A stretch of DNA of 64,000 bases from Lachnospiraceae bacterium UBA7202. GTDB taxonomy: Bacteria; Bacillota; Clostridia; Lachnospirales; Lachnospiraceae. Below, piece after piece: positions 25,977 through 34,755 of this stretch. Position 1 is the first letter of the stretch; every line of letters starts with the position of its first letter. Below the pieces are notes generated by a model. The model was not told the origin of the DNA and searched no databases. It saw only the letters and a list, made by a program, of their open reading frames with translations. Made by a program: the position numbers and the translations under genes. The DNA lies in NCBI GenBank assembly GCA_002490705.1, contig DKUO01000021.1, forward strand, positions 1-64,000. The letters are read 5' to 3'.

Positions 25977-27080
25977 ATGATGGGGGTTTTGACAATTTAT
26001 CAGGATAACTATACGGATTCTACTGTAATTTCCAACCGTTTTATTGACGAATATATGCAGATGGCCAATGACGCGCAGTTAAAAATTTACCTTTACCTGA
26101 TCCGCATGATGAGCGCCAGGCTCGACACCAGTATCGGCGCTATTGCCGACAAATTTAATTACACGGAAAAAGATGTGGTCCGTGCCCTGAAATATTGGGA
26201 AAAAAACCATCTTCTCCTTCTGGATTACGATGAGCGCAAGAATATCACAGGCATTCATCTGATGGATTCTACGACACCCTCCGTCAACATGACAATGGAA
26301 GCCCCTTCTGTCGGCATGACCACTTATCCGGCCTTTGCGGCTACTGTCTATCCTGCCGCGCCGGCTGTACCCGCATCATCCGATTTGACGCAATCCGCCA
26401 TCCCGGATATGCCCGAAAAACCAAACTATACCGCGCGGCAGCTGCAAGCCTTCAAATCAGACGAAGCCACCTCAAGGCTTCTCTTCGTGGCGGAGCAGTA
26501 TCTCAAAAAACCTTTGAGCGCGGGCGATATGCGAACCCTTCTTTTTATTATGGACAAGCTTGGCTTTTCCGAAGATCTGACCGACTATCTGCTTCAATAC
26601 TGCGTTGACCGCGGCAAAAGAGATCTTCGTTACATAGAAAAAGTAGCCTTGAGCTGGGCGGAGCAGGGCATCAAAACGCCGAAACAGGCGGCCGCCCTCT
26701 CTGGAAAATATGACAAGACCGTCTATGCCGTCATGCGTGCTCTTGGCCGGAGCAACATGCCCACCGATACGGAAGTGGCCTATATTGACCGTTGGCGGAA
26801 GCTTTACGGCTTCGAGAGCGATGTGATTCTCGCTGCCTGCGAGCGCACGGTTCTCGCCACAGACAGCCACCGTTTTGAATACGCCGACAGTATTTTGGCA
26901 AATTGGCACAAGGCAGGCGTGCACCATAAAAATGATATTAAATCCTTGGACGAGAGCCATCAGCGCGCAAAGGCAAACCGTCCTGCGGCGTCCGCCAATA
27001 AATTTAACCAGTTTACACAGCACGATTATGATTTTGACGCCATTCAAAGATCGTTGGAAAAAAAAATTCTGAGCAACTGA
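25977..27080 (+). CDS. DnaD-like replication initiation protein
   Basis: A 367-residue DnaD/DnaB-family helicase-loading protein. The N-terminal winged helix (ISNRFIDEYMQMANDAQ, DKFNYTEKDVVRALKYW) is joined by a proline/alanine-rich linker (~95-160) to two DnaD/DnaB_2 modules. The second module contains EVAYIDRWRKLYGFESDVI and ends near HKAGVHHKNDI. Two consecutive ATGs (25977, 25980) follow TAGGAGTGTT; either may be used. It lies 14 bases before dnaI. In Firmicutes such proteins help DnaI load the replicative helicase. A DnaA-box-like cluster lies upstream. Confidence 0.9.
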   Translation: MMGVLTIYQDNYTDSTVISNRFIDEYMQMANDAQLKIYLYLIRMMSARLDTSIGAIADKFNYTEKDVVRALKYWEKNHLLLLDYDERKNITGIHLMDSTTPSVNMTMEAPSVGMTTYPAFAATVYPAAPAVPASSDLTQSAIPDMPEKPNYTARQLQAFKSDEATSRLLFVAEQYLKKPLSAGDMRTLLFIMDKLGFSEDLTDYLLQYCVDRGKRDLRYIEKVALSWAEQGIKTPKQAAALSGKYDKTVYAVMRALGRSNMPTDTEVAYIDRWRKLYGFESDVILAACERTVLATDSHRFEYADSILANWHKAGVHHKNDIKSLDESHQRAKANRPAASANKFNQFTQHDYDFDAIQRSLEKKILSN

Positions 27081-27094
27081 TTTAGGAGGAAGCC

Positions 27095-28051
27095 GTGCCA
27101 TTAACAAACACGCAGTACGACCGCATTTTCCGACAATATGAAGAAAAACAGAGAATCAGCCGTCTTGAAACAGAGAAACGACATGCCGCCGTATACGAGC
27201 GCATCCCGAAGTTTCGCGAACTGGAGGATACCGCCGCTTCTCTTTCCGTTGCACAGGGCAAAAAGCTTTTGTCTGGGGATACCGATGCGCTGAATGCGTT
27301 GCATGATGACCTTGCCAGGCTGAAAGAACAGAAAAAACTCCTTCTGCTCGACTCCGGGTTCCCCGCAGACTATCTGGACCCTGTTTTTTCCTGTCCCGAC
27401 TGTCAGGACACCGGTTATATCAACCGTGAAAAATGCCACTGTTTCAGACAGGCGGAAATTTCCCTTCTCTATGAACAATCGGGCATTCAGGATCTTTTGG
27501 CGCAAAACAATTTTGAGCTGCTCTCTTATGACTATTACACCGGAGAGGCATTAGTCCTTTTTCAGAATGCTGTCAAAACCTGCCGCCATTTTGTTAAAAA
27601 TTTTAATTCAGACTACCATAATCTCTTTTTTTATGGTACAGTGGGTACGGGAAAATCATTTCTTTCCTGCTGTGTTGCGAAAGAATTAATGGACCAGGGC
27701 TGTTCGGTCATCTATTTCGGGGCAACGGGCCTGTTCGATTTGCTATCAGACGCAGCCTTTCATACCAAAAACAGGGACGAGCGGCAGAACGCCTATGCCG
27801 ATCTGTATCGGTGCGATCTTCTTATCATAGACGATCTGGGCACGGAATTGACAAACCAGTTTACTGCCTCACAGCTCTTTTCCCTTTTAAACGAGAGACA
27901 TCTTGGCAAAAAATCTACCCTGATATCTACAAATTTTACGTTAGCACAATTGCGGGACAGATACTCTGACCGTATTTTTTCCCGCATTACAAGCAATTTT
28001 GATGTTTGCAGATTAGCCGGTAAAGATATCCGCATGTACAAATTGCAGTGA
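27095..28051 (+). CDS. dnaI: DnaI/DnaC-like helicase loader ATPase
   Basis: A 318-residue AAA+ helicase loader. After an N-terminal helical region, cysteines C100, C103, C114 and C116 (CPDCQDTG, CHC) form a zinc-binding module. The ATPase core carries Walker A GTVGTGKS (181-188), Walker B LLIIDDLGTE and the arginine-finger region SRITSNFDVCRLAGKDIRM. The start is GTG at 27095 after TTAGGAGGAAGCC. It delivers DnaB helicase to the origin with DnaD. It is cotranscribed with dnaD and prs. Confidence 0.92.
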   Translation: MPLTNTQYDRIFRQYEEKQRISRLETEKRHAAVYERIPKFRELEDTAASLSVAQGKKLLSGDTDALNALHDDLARLKEQKKLLLLDSGFPADYLDPVFSCPDCQDTGYINREKCHCFRQAEISLLYEQSGIQDLLAQNNFELLSYDYYTGEALVLFQNAVKTCRHFVKNFNSDYHNLFFYGTVGTGKSFLSCCVAKELMDQGCSVIYFGATGLFDLLSDAAFHTKNRDERQNAYADLYRCDLLIIDDLGTELTNQFTASQLFSLLNERHLGKKSTLISTNFTLAQLRDRYSDRIFSRITSNFDVCRLAGKDIRMYKLQ

Positions 28052-28068
28052 GCAGAAAGAGAGAATAC

Positions 28069-29256
28069 ATGAACAGACGAGAAGAAAAACGAAACCTTGA
28101 AACCATACCGGTCGGCTCTCTTGGGATGATTCCTTTAAGAGGCTGTACCAAACTGGGAGAAAAGGTTGATTATTATCTGGTGAAATGGCGGACGGAGCGG
28201 GAGAGCGAACACAAAGACTCTCTTGCCTTTTCCGGTTACCAGCGGCATACTTACATTTTGGACGCCGTTGTTCCCCGCTTTGGTTCCGGCGAAGCGAAAG
28301 GCGTGATCAAAGAATCCGTGCGCGGCACCGATCTCTATATTCTGGTCGATGTGGCTAACTACAGTCTCACTTACTCTCTCTGTGGCCGCGAAAATCACAT
28401 GTCGCCCGACGATCACTATCAGGACTTAAAACGTATTATTGCAGCCGTCGGCGGTAAGGCGAGACGTATTACCGTGATTATGCCTTATCTCTATGAGAGC
28501 AGACAGCATAAGCGCTCCTCCAGAGAATCTCTGGACTGCGCTCTTGCGCTTCAGGAAATGGTGAATATGGGCGTAGACAATATCATCACCTTTGACGCCC
28601 ATGACCCCCGTGTGCAAAACGCCATTCCACTGCACGGTTTTGAAACGGTACAGCCCGCTTATCAATTTATCAAGGGATTATTAAACCACGTAAAAGGATT
28701 ACAGGTAGACAGCGATCATATGATGGTGATCAGTCCGGACGAAGGCGGTATGAGCAGAGCTATCTACATTGCCAACGTACTGGGACTGGATATGGGTATG
28801 TTTTATAAGAGACGGGATTACACCAAAATTGTAAACGGCAGAAATCCCATTATCGCCCATGAATTCCTCGGCAGCAATGTGGAGGGAAAAGACATGATCA
28901 TCATCGATGACATGATCTCCTCTGGCGAGAGCGTTTTGGAGGTTGCTTCCGCCTTAAAGGAACGCAAGGCAAACAATATTTTTGTCTTCTCCACCTTCGG
29001 CCTGTTCACAGCCGGGCTGGATCGCTTTGACAAAGCCTATGCGGACGGTACGATCAGCCGAGTACTGACCACAAATCTGATTTACCAGACCCCGGACCTG
29101 TTGGAACGCGAATGGTATATTGACTGCGACATGAGCAAATATATCGCCTACATCATCGACACGCTGAACCACGACGCTTCCATCAGCGATCTTCTCAATC
29201 CCGTGGAGCGTATTCAGTCGATTGTGGCGAGATATCAGGCCGGGGAATTAGACTGA
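28069..29256 (+). CDS. prs: Ribose-phosphate pyrophosphokinase (PRPP synthetase)
   Basis: A 395-residue PRPP synthetase, longer than the ~315-residue classical enzyme. It carries pyrophosphate-loop and catalytic segments (RRITVIMPYLYESRQHKRSS), the FDAHDPRVQNAIP metal-binding region, ISPDEGGMSRA and the PRPP-binding IIIDDMISSGESV. An in-frame GTG at 28048 overlaps the dnaI stop but lacks a ribosome site, so ATG 28069 is preferred. PRPP feeds nucleotide, His and Trp synthesis. Being downstream of helicase-loading genes is unusual but the spacing indicates cotranscription. Confidence 0.92.
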   Translation: MNRREEKRNLETIPVGSLGMIPLRGCTKLGEKVDYYLVKWRTERESEHKDSLAFSGYQRHTYILDAVVPRFGSGEAKGVIKESVRGTDLYILVDVANYSLTYSLCGRENHMSPDDHYQDLKRIIAAVGGKARRITVIMPYLYESRQHKRSSRESLDCALALQEMVNMGVDNIITFDAHDPRVQNAIPLHGFETVQPAYQFIKGLLNHVKGLQVDSDHMMVISPDEGGMSRAIYIANVLGLDMGMFYKRRDYTKIVNGRNPIIAHEFLGSNVEGKDMIIIDDMISSGESVLEVASALKERKANNIFVFSTFGLFTAGLDRFDKAYADGTISRVLTTNLIYQTPDLLEREWYIDCDMSKYIAYIIDTLNHDASISDLLNPVERIQSIVARYQAGELD

Positions 29257-29270
29257 TCTATATGTCAAAC

Positions 29271-29299
29271 AAAGTTTTCAATACTACTGAAAACTTTTT
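29271..29299 (+). terminator. Terminator of the dnaD-dnaI-prs operon
   Basis: A 10-bp stem (AAAGTTTTCA/TGAAAACTTT) with a 7-base loop and a run of T. A further copy of AAAAGTTTTCAGTAG lies 10 bases downstream. Confidence 0.8.
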
Positions 29300-29332
29300 C
29301 TTTCTCTGGTAAAAGTTTTCAGTAGAAAATAT

Positions 29333-29449
29333 CTATTTCAGATAATCCATATAGACATGGGTGCACCATTTCCAATACTTACATTTTTTGTTCACACACG
29401 ATTCCACCTTCCAACATTTAATCTTATGGCACAATACCCACACCCACAT
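29333..29449 (-). CDS. Possible small Cys/Trp-rich protein
   Basis: A 38-residue reading frame, not assigned to any family, between prs and queT. It begins MWVWVLCHKIKCWKV and has five cysteines spaced C-x4-C-x5-C-x4-C-x5-C, with four tryptophans. The frame remains open upstream and encodes a hydrophobic stretch (QLLVVYIACIPV), so a longer form with a membrane segment from a GTG is possible. No clear ribosome site is seen. The regular cysteine spacing argues for real coding; the weak start argues against. Confidence 0.3.
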   Translation of the reverse strand: MWVWVLCHKIKCWKVESCVNKKCKYWKWCTHVYMDYLK

Positions 29450-29610
29450 GACAGGAATGCATGCAATATATACCACTAAAAGTTGAGAAATAGTACAGAT
29501 CTGCGAAAGGGAAGATAAAATGGAGCAGAATGTTCCTATGATGATTTCTTTGAGGGATTGGATATTCAGAAATAAGATTATCTTTCGTCTATATATCCTA
29601 TTGAAAATAC

Positions 29611-29639
29611 TTGTTTTTTACGAAATATCATGTTATACT
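29611..29639 (+). promoter_or_regulatory. queT promoter
   Basis: TTGTTT and TATACT with a 17-base spacer. A start near 29646 would give a leader of about 95 bases including the riboswitch. Confidence 0.55.
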
Positions 29640-29686
29640 GTGAAACGTTGGAGTTCCCATAAATACAGGGGCCGGCAAATATACAC

Positions 29687-29729
29687 GGTGAGTTCGAGAC
29701 CTTCCTCACCTAAAACAAAACTAAAGGAG
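29687..29729 (+). promoter_or_regulatory. preQ1-I-type riboswitch
   Basis: Stem GGTGAG/CTCACC closes a loop TTCGAGACCTTC. It is followed by the A-rich tail TAAAACAAAACTAAAGGAG, which ends in the Shine-Dalgarno. This is the compact H-type pseudoknot layout of preQ1 class I, where ligand binding pairs the loop with the tail and hides the ribosome site. The gene downstream is queT, a queuosine-precursor transporter, as expected. Confidence 0.82.
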
Positions 29730-29739
29730 ACAACTAAAC

Positions 29740-30279
29740 ATGAAAACACAAAACACACAGGCAGTTTCGTTCCGAACTGCTCACTCTCACGCGCTTTTTC
29801 TGACGCAGGCGGCCATGATCGCTGCACTCTACATTGTACTGACCATCCTCGCAAACACCCTCGGATTGGCTAACTATATCATACAAGTTCGTTTTTCCGA
29901 AGCGCTCACCATTCTACCTTATTTCACTCCGGCCGCTATACCGGGACTTTTTATCGGGTGTCTGCTAAGTAATATCCTAACAGGCTGTGCTATGCCGGAC
30001 ATTATTTTCGGCAGTCTTGCCACCCTGTTCGGCGCGCTTGGCACTTTTGCGCTCCGCAGATGGAAATGGTGTACACCGATTTGTCCGATTATCGCCAACA
30101 CGATTATTGTACCTCTCGTGCTTGTCTACGGCTATGGTCTCATGATGGAAGGCATGACCCTTATACAGTGCTTAGGTTTCTACTGCCTGACCGTGGGGGC
30201 CGGAGAAGTGATTTCCTGTGGTATTCTGGGAATGATTTTACTTACGGTGCTGGAAAAATATAAAGGGCGCATCTTTTAA
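29740..30279 (+). CDS. queT: Queuosine-precursor ECF transporter S component QueT
   Basis: A 179-residue membrane protein with about five or six segments. Family signatures are TQAAMIAALYIVLTIL, YIIQVRFSEALTILPYFTPAAIPGLFIGC shortened here to its core RFSEALTILPYF, and TVGAGEVISCGILGMIL. QueT is the substrate-binding S component that works with the shared energy-coupling module to import queuosine precursors. The preQ1 riboswitch overlapping its ribosome site independently supports this assignment. No shared ECF genes are nearby, as is usual for a dispersed S component. Confidence 0.92.
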   Translation: MKTQNTQAVSFRTAHSHALFLTQAAMIAALYIVLTILANTLGLANYIIQVRFSEALTILPYFTPAAIPGLFIGCLLSNILTGCAMPDIIFGSLATLFGALGTFALRRWKWCTPICPIIANTIIVPLVLVYGYGLMMEGMTLIQCLGFYCLTVGAGEVISCGILGMILLTVLEKYKGRIF

Positions 30280-30416
30280 ACTGCGCCCCTTAAAAATCTT
30301 CGCCACACTACAAATTAACCTTATGAGAATAGCTTCTATATATTATGCATATGATACTATTGCTGAGACACGGTCATGCAGAAGTGACATTCTTGTCGGA
30401 ATTTTATCCATTCCAC

Positions 30417-30445
30417 TTGACACTTTTTTTTCGGCATGGTATAGT
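30417..30445 (+). promoter_or_regulatory. Strong promoter upstream of the AbiF-type gene
   Basis: Consensus TTGACA, 17-base spacer, then TATAGT. The predicted start is near 30452, ~80 bases before the Abi start codon. Confidence 0.8.
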
Positions 30446-30451
30446 GATTTC

Positions 30452-30516
30452 AGTGATCGTGTTGCGGACACCTGCGAGGCCCGCGACCTATGAAGGCTCC
30501 TGCGGGAGCTTTCTTA
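30452..30516 (+). ncRNA. Short structured RNA upstream of the AbiF-type gene
   Basis: The predicted transcript opens with a hairpin pairing GTTGCGG with CCGCGAC (one G-U pair), with CCT/AGG pairing inside the loop. A second small hairpin GCTCC-tgcg-GGAGC then runs into TTTCTT. This looks like a discrete ~65-base RNA ending in a weak terminator, with read-through to the Abi gene. AbiF-type HEPN genes have been reported to pair with an upstream non-coding RNA; this matches in position and size. Confidence 0.5.
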
Positions 30517-30532
30517 CATATAGGGGAATTTT

Positions 30533-31495
30533 ATGGATACTACAAATGATAAACCTTTTTTAACTTATAATCAACAAATTCAGAAATTAATCGGTAAAGG
30601 GCTTTCCATCACTGACCCTGAATCTGCAATCGTCCTTTTGAAAAAACACAGTTATTTTGCCTTAGTTTCAGGATATAAAAATCCTTTCAAAGCCAAAAAC
30701 GGCCTATACAAACCCCGCACCACTCTGGATGATATCTATTCTCTGTACATTTTTGATGACACACTACGAACAATCATCCTTCGCAATATCCTTAAAGTAG
30801 AGAAACATATCAAATCGCTGATATCCTACTCTTTTTGCGAAACTTACGGCGAAGACCAACAACACTATCTGGATGCCACAAAATACAACTATTCCCGTGC
30901 CAATCAAGCAGATATCAATGATCTTATCGGACGTTTGTCTAAAATTGTCTCAGATCCCAAAGATTATTTATATGTCAGCCATCAACTTAAAAAGCACGGA
31001 AATATTCCCCTATGGGTCATGATGAAAGCGTTGACTTTAGGATCTGTTTCCAAATTTTATAGTTTTCTTCCTCAAAGTATTCAATCTCGTATCAGCATTG
31101 AATTTGATTGCGTTACTGAAAATGAATTGGCACGAATGTTAGATTTACTGGCACGCGTCCGAAATGTTTGCGCCCACAATGAACGGCTTTTTAATTATCG
31201 CTATAAAAAAGGTGCAATCCACGATACCTTCATTCATCAGTATCTACACATTTCCAAAACAAACGAACAATATTCCAAAGGCAAGCGAGATCTTTTTGCC
31301 GTGATTATTGTACTCAAATATCTATTGAGCCATGACGAATTATGTCTGCTCATAGACGAAGTAGATAACGCGTTAAAGTCATTGCTGGCTTCTACCAAAC
31401 AATTGCAACGGCTTCAAATGTATAAATACATGGGCTTTCCCACTAATTGGACAGATATTAAAGCTGCACCTCTGGGCATCCATACTCTACCTTAA
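30533..31495 (+). CDS. Abi_2 (AbiD/AbiF)-family HEPN protein
   Basis: A 320-residue abortive-infection protein. The N-terminal KPFLTYNQQIQKLIGKGLSI and HSYFALVSGYKNPF are Abi_2 hallmarks, as are DDIYSLYIFDDTLR and LRNILKVEKHIKSLISY. The C-terminal HEPN core has the ribonuclease motif R210-NVCA-H215 inside ARVRNVCAHNERLFNYR. HEPN proteins of this group are predicted RNases that arrest growth on phage infection. AGGGGAATTTT precedes the ATG. Composition is AT-rich. The last 9 bases overlap the convergent HAD gene. A strong promoter and structured RNA lie directly upstream. Confidence 0.9.
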   Translation: MDTTNDKPFLTYNQQIQKLIGKGLSITDPESAIVLLKKHSYFALVSGYKNPFKAKNGLYKPRTTLDDIYSLYIFDDTLRTIILRNILKVEKHIKSLISYSFCETYGEDQQHYLDATKYNYSRANQADINDLIGRLSKIVSDPKDYLYVSHQLKKHGNIPLWVMMKALTLGSVSKFYSFLPQSIQSRISIEFDCVTENELARMLDLLARVRNVCAHNERLFNYRYKKGAIHDTFIHQYLHISKTNEQYSKGKRDLFAVIIVLKYLLSHDELCLLIDEVDNALKSLLASTKQLQRLQMYKYMGFPTNWTDIKAAPLGIHTLP

Positions 31496-32158
31496 ATCTA
31501 ATATTTCGGAAAAATACTCCCTCACCTGAAACAACTCCTCAAACACCCTCTCACTTAATTCCTGCATCTCCTCCGTAGCCGGCATCATATCCGGCACCAT
31601 AATGGGATGCAATCCGGCGGCATGAGCCGACCGAATGCCGTTGTAGGAGTCCTCTATCGCATATGTATTTTCGGGCAAAACGCCCATGCGTTCGCAGGTC
31701 ATCAGATAAATATCAGGAGCCGGCTTACTGTTTTTTAAAAGATCGCCGCCCACCACTGTCTGAAAATAATCATACAAACCGGCATCCTCCAGCTCCTGCG
31801 TGACAACGGCAGCCCTAGTGGATGAGGCCAGCCCAAGAGGAATATCCTCTTCTCTCAAATAGTCCAGTATTTCCCGCGCCCCCGCTTTTACAGGAAGCCC
31901 TTCCTTCTCCGTTATCTCATGAAAAAGAACCGAACTCTCCCCGCTAAACTTCTCATACGGAAAATCCTTCCCGTAATGCGCAAAGACAATCTCCTGTGTG
32001 CGCACCTTGTTCGTCCCGATACAGCTCATAAACACCTCTCCAATATCGGGAATCCCATATTTTTCTCCGATCCTCTCCCAACATGTAAGGACAAGTCTTT
32101 CGCTGTCAAAGATAGTGCCGTCCATATCAAAGACCACCGCAATATTTGACCTGTTCAT
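31487..32158 (-). CDS. HAD-superfamily phosphatase (beta-phosphoglucomutase-like)
   Basis: A 223-residue HAD hydrolase of subfamily I. Motif I VVFDMDGTIFDSE carries the nucleophile Asp, motif II is LASST, the lysine is in NSKPAPDIYL, and motif IV is IEDSYNGIRSA. A helical cap lies between motifs I and II. The ATG at 32158 follows GGAGGAACAGCGG. It could be a phosphosugar mutase or phosphatase; the second acidic residue in DMDGT allows either. It lies just downstream of the 846-residue protein on the same strand. Confidence 0.9.
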   Translation of the reverse strand: MNRSNIAVVFDMDGTIFDSERLVLTCWERIGEKYGIPDIGEVFMSCIGTNKVRTQEIVFAHYGKDFPYEKFSGESSVLFHEITEKEGLPVKAGAREILDYLREEDIPLGLASSTRAAVVTQELEDAGLYDYFQTVVGGDLLKNSKPAPDIYLMTCERMGVLPENTYAIEDSYNGIRSAHAAGLHPIMVPDMMPATEEMQELSERVFEELFQVREYFSEILDLR

Positions 32159-32174
32159 CCGCTGTTCCTCCGCC

Positions 32175-34715
32175 CTAATCCTTTCTGATATAGGAGATAA
32201 ACTGATTGCCGTTTTCCTCAAGCCACTCCGTAGAGTCGTTCATGCCCCTCTTTTCCAGCGTCCCGTCTACGGGGTCCATAACCACAATGTTGAGTTCATT
32301 AAATCCTACAATCAATACCGCGTTGCCGTCCTCCAGTGTAGCCAGCACCGGAATGTCCTTATTCACATAGTACAGCACCGCGTCCAGACTGCATCCTGAC
32401 AAATCCAAAATCGTACAATTTTGCAGATCGCCCTCTAATATATCAAACACGGTGTCTCCCTGATTCAAGCGTCTCTGCGTATTTCTCGAAATACCTTCAT
32501 ACTTTAAAATCGTGTCAAGGCAGACCGCGAGCGACCCCTTCGTTTCCGTTACCTCATTCTCCGTGATCGCCATAATCTGATTCCGCGTGCTTCTGGTATC
32601 TCTCTTCCAGACATAGTCTCCGTCGTCGTCCACCACCACACCGGCCGTGCGGTATGCCAAATCTACCGCTTTCCCGGGATTGACATAGATATCCTCTATG
32701 CCGTTTTTCCCATATACATAAAAATATTTTTCGGAAGTCTCGCCTGCAAGCTCCCCAACCGAACGGTTACCCTCAAACAAAATTTCCTTAGGCGTCAAAT
32801 GTTTCATTGCGCGTCCGTCTATCTCATCCTTTACCGCAATCTGGCATATTGTTTCATAAGTTTCCGTAACAACATAGCTGAGTTTATTGAGCCCGCTCTT
32901 GACCTCCTCCGTATTCATAATCTGATCGTTTTCCGCGGGCACATAGTTTTCGCTTTCCTCATCATAGTTCACCCTGAAAAGGGTAAGTTGATTTTCCTCA
33001 ATCTCACTGCCCACCACATAGACATTTTCCTTCTGATAGGTTTTGAGGATATCACCGTCATCGTTTTGGATTTTCAGGCAATACATAGGGAAAGTCGTAA
33101 TTCCTGTACTATTTTCCCTGACATCCCGTTCCCTTGCCAGTCCGTAAACCAAATCCTCCTCCATGAATCCTTCTACGGAAATATACTCACCTGCACCTGC
33201 CCGAATCTTTGTCTGATTCTGTGTATTCAGATTCATCAGGACAAGTTCTTTTGCCGCATAGAGATCATCACCATTCTGCCAAACCAACATTTTATTGGAC
33301 TCCGAAACATGATATCCGCCCTCTCGCAATCCCGTCACCACTGTCCGCACTTCAAGAGACTGCAAATCAACCGCATACACATTGCCGCCCATCATAAAAT
33401 AATAACTGCCTGTCCTGCTCAGATAGGAAAGCTTCCCGATATCTGTTTTCAGCAGTTCATAAGATTTATCATAGGGGATATATGCCATCTCCTCCACAGT
33501 ATTTGCAACACTGTTATATCCGTAAAGCGCTACGCCTACACACCCCTCATGCCGTCCTCTGTTCATATAGCCATAAACCAGAAATATCGTATTTCCCGTT
33601 TCATCCACTGTCAGCACACGGATATCATGATGGTTGTATGCGCTCCTCTCATCCAAAAGTTCTTCGGTATTTCCATAAAAACTGAAAAGCCTTGCCAGCT
33701 TATTATCCGTCACATTATAGCTGTAAAGCTTATCCGCCACCGTAAAGACAAACACATTGCCGCCGTCGCTCTCCTGAAGCGTCACCTTGTCCCCCGTTAT
33801 CCCCAGCATAATCTTATCATTGACATAGACCGGCGCCTCTTCGTCAAAGATCTGCTCCATGTCCCTCTCAAAATCCAACAGATACATCCGGTCCGGCGTG
33901 TAACGGATTCTGTAATATTCTTTCACGCGAAAATAGTCCGTCTGTTTTCCCTTTTTTATATCTGCCAAATATTCTATATTGAAGGCGCCCGTTTGCTCCG
34001 CAAGCTCTCTGATAATAATACGAGGCTCTGTCGTCCTCTCAACCGCCAAATCGCCCCATGTCACCTGATTAAAATTGGAGTGTATTGTCACCTTGCTAAA
34101 AGTAGTATTGTCCCCTTCTGCATTGGATTCCAGATATTTTGTCAACTCTACCGCTGCTTCTTTGTCAAAAGTCCGGTTATGAAAATCCATGATATAATCC
34201 AGTTTCTCCTGAATGTGGAAAGAGTCGCTTAAAACAATCCGGGAATAATAGCGGATGGGCGTATTCTCCTTCGGTGTGACCAGAAAAACCAGCATGTATT
34301 CCGTATCATTTTCTATCAAATCCTTTAAGGTGATCGAAAAAGTAATCTCACCGTCTTTTTCCTCATATTTCTCAACCGGCGTGCTCTCCACCAGACGTTC
34401 ACCGTCCATGCTTCGCACCTCAAATCCGATTTCGTCAATTTGACGTCCATAGGTATCTATCTTTACATTTATTTTCCGGTCAGCTCCGACGGGCTGAAGG
34501 TTGTCCCGCAAATAGGCGCACTCCATATTCTGGGCATAACCATGCAGACTCCCCACCCTATATGCACCCACATACATGGACAATACAGGGTAGGTCGCCT
34601 CTCCCATCTCCGTTGTCATATCCGTATTTCCCTGATTCATCACTTTGCTGAGAATCATCAGCGCAAGCGCAAAGATACATCCCAGGCAAACGCCTTTTAT
34701 AATCGCTCTCTTCAT
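32175..34715 (-). CDS. Membrane-anchored protein with propeller-like region and degenerate C39-like domain
   Basis: An 846-residue protein I cannot name. Residues ~5-25 form an N-terminal membrane anchor. About 60-260 is a beta-rich region, ~290-600 has repeated short strands suggestive of a beta-propeller (KLSYLSRTGSYYFMMGGNVY, SNKMLVWQNGDDLYAAKELV), and the last ~110 residues resemble a C39/papain-like fold. There SLAVCLDTILKYEGI supplies a Cys-like position, but the usual His of GHAVLIVGY is Asn in GNAVLIVGF. The domain is therefore probably a non-catalytic binding module. It is exposed outside the cell by the anchor. It follows the 117-residue gene and the atp operon. Confidence 0.6.
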   Translation of the reverse strand: MKRAIIKGVCLGCIFALALMILSKVMNQGNTDMTTEMGEATYPVLSMYVGAYRVGSLHGYAQNMECAYLRDNLQPVGADRKINVKIDTYGRQIDEIGFEVRSMDGERLVESTPVEKYEEKDGEITFSITLKDLIENDTEYMLVFLVTPKENTPIRYYSRIVLSDSFHIQEKLDYIMDFHNRTFDKEAAVELTKYLESNAEGDNTTFSKVTIHSNFNQVTWGDLAVERTTEPRIIIRELAEQTGAFNIEYLADIKKGKQTDYFRVKEYYRIRYTPDRMYLLDFERDMEQIFDEEAPVYVNDKIMLGITGDKVTLQESDGGNVFVFTVADKLYSYNVTDNKLARLFSFYGNTEELLDERSAYNHHDIRVLTVDETGNTIFLVYGYMNRGRHEGCVGVALYGYNSVANTVEEMAYIPYDKSYELLKTDIGKLSYLSRTGSYYFMMGGNVYAVDLQSLEVRTVVTGLREGGYHVSESNKMLVWQNGDDLYAAKELVLMNLNTQNQTKIRAGAGEYISVEGFMEEDLVYGLARERDVRENSTGITTFPMYCLKIQNDDGDILKTYQKENVYVVGSEIEENQLTLFRVNYDEESENYVPAENDQIMNTEEVKSGLNKLSYVVTETYETICQIAVKDEIDGRAMKHLTPKEILFEGNRSVGELAGETSEKYFYVYGKNGIEDIYVNPGKAVDLAYRTAGVVVDDDGDYVWKRDTRSTRNQIMAITENEVTETKGSLAVCLDTILKYEGISRNTQRRLNQGDTVFDILEGDLQNCTILDLSGCSLDAVLYYVNKDIPVLATLEDGNAVLIVGFNELNIVVMDPVDGTLEKRGMNDSTEWLEENGNQFISYIRKD

Positions 34716-34755
34716 AGGTTTCCGTTTCTCACCATACTAACATTTTATGCACATT

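Noticed and set aside
29520..29873. A plus-strand frame overlapping the start of queT
   Set aside because: It crosses the promoter and preQ1 riboswitch and has no ribosome site; its translation shows no conserved features.
32799..34232. A 477-codon plus-strand frame
   Set aside because: Antisense to the 846-residue gene, rich in His, Ile and Cys, with no family resemblance or ribosome site.
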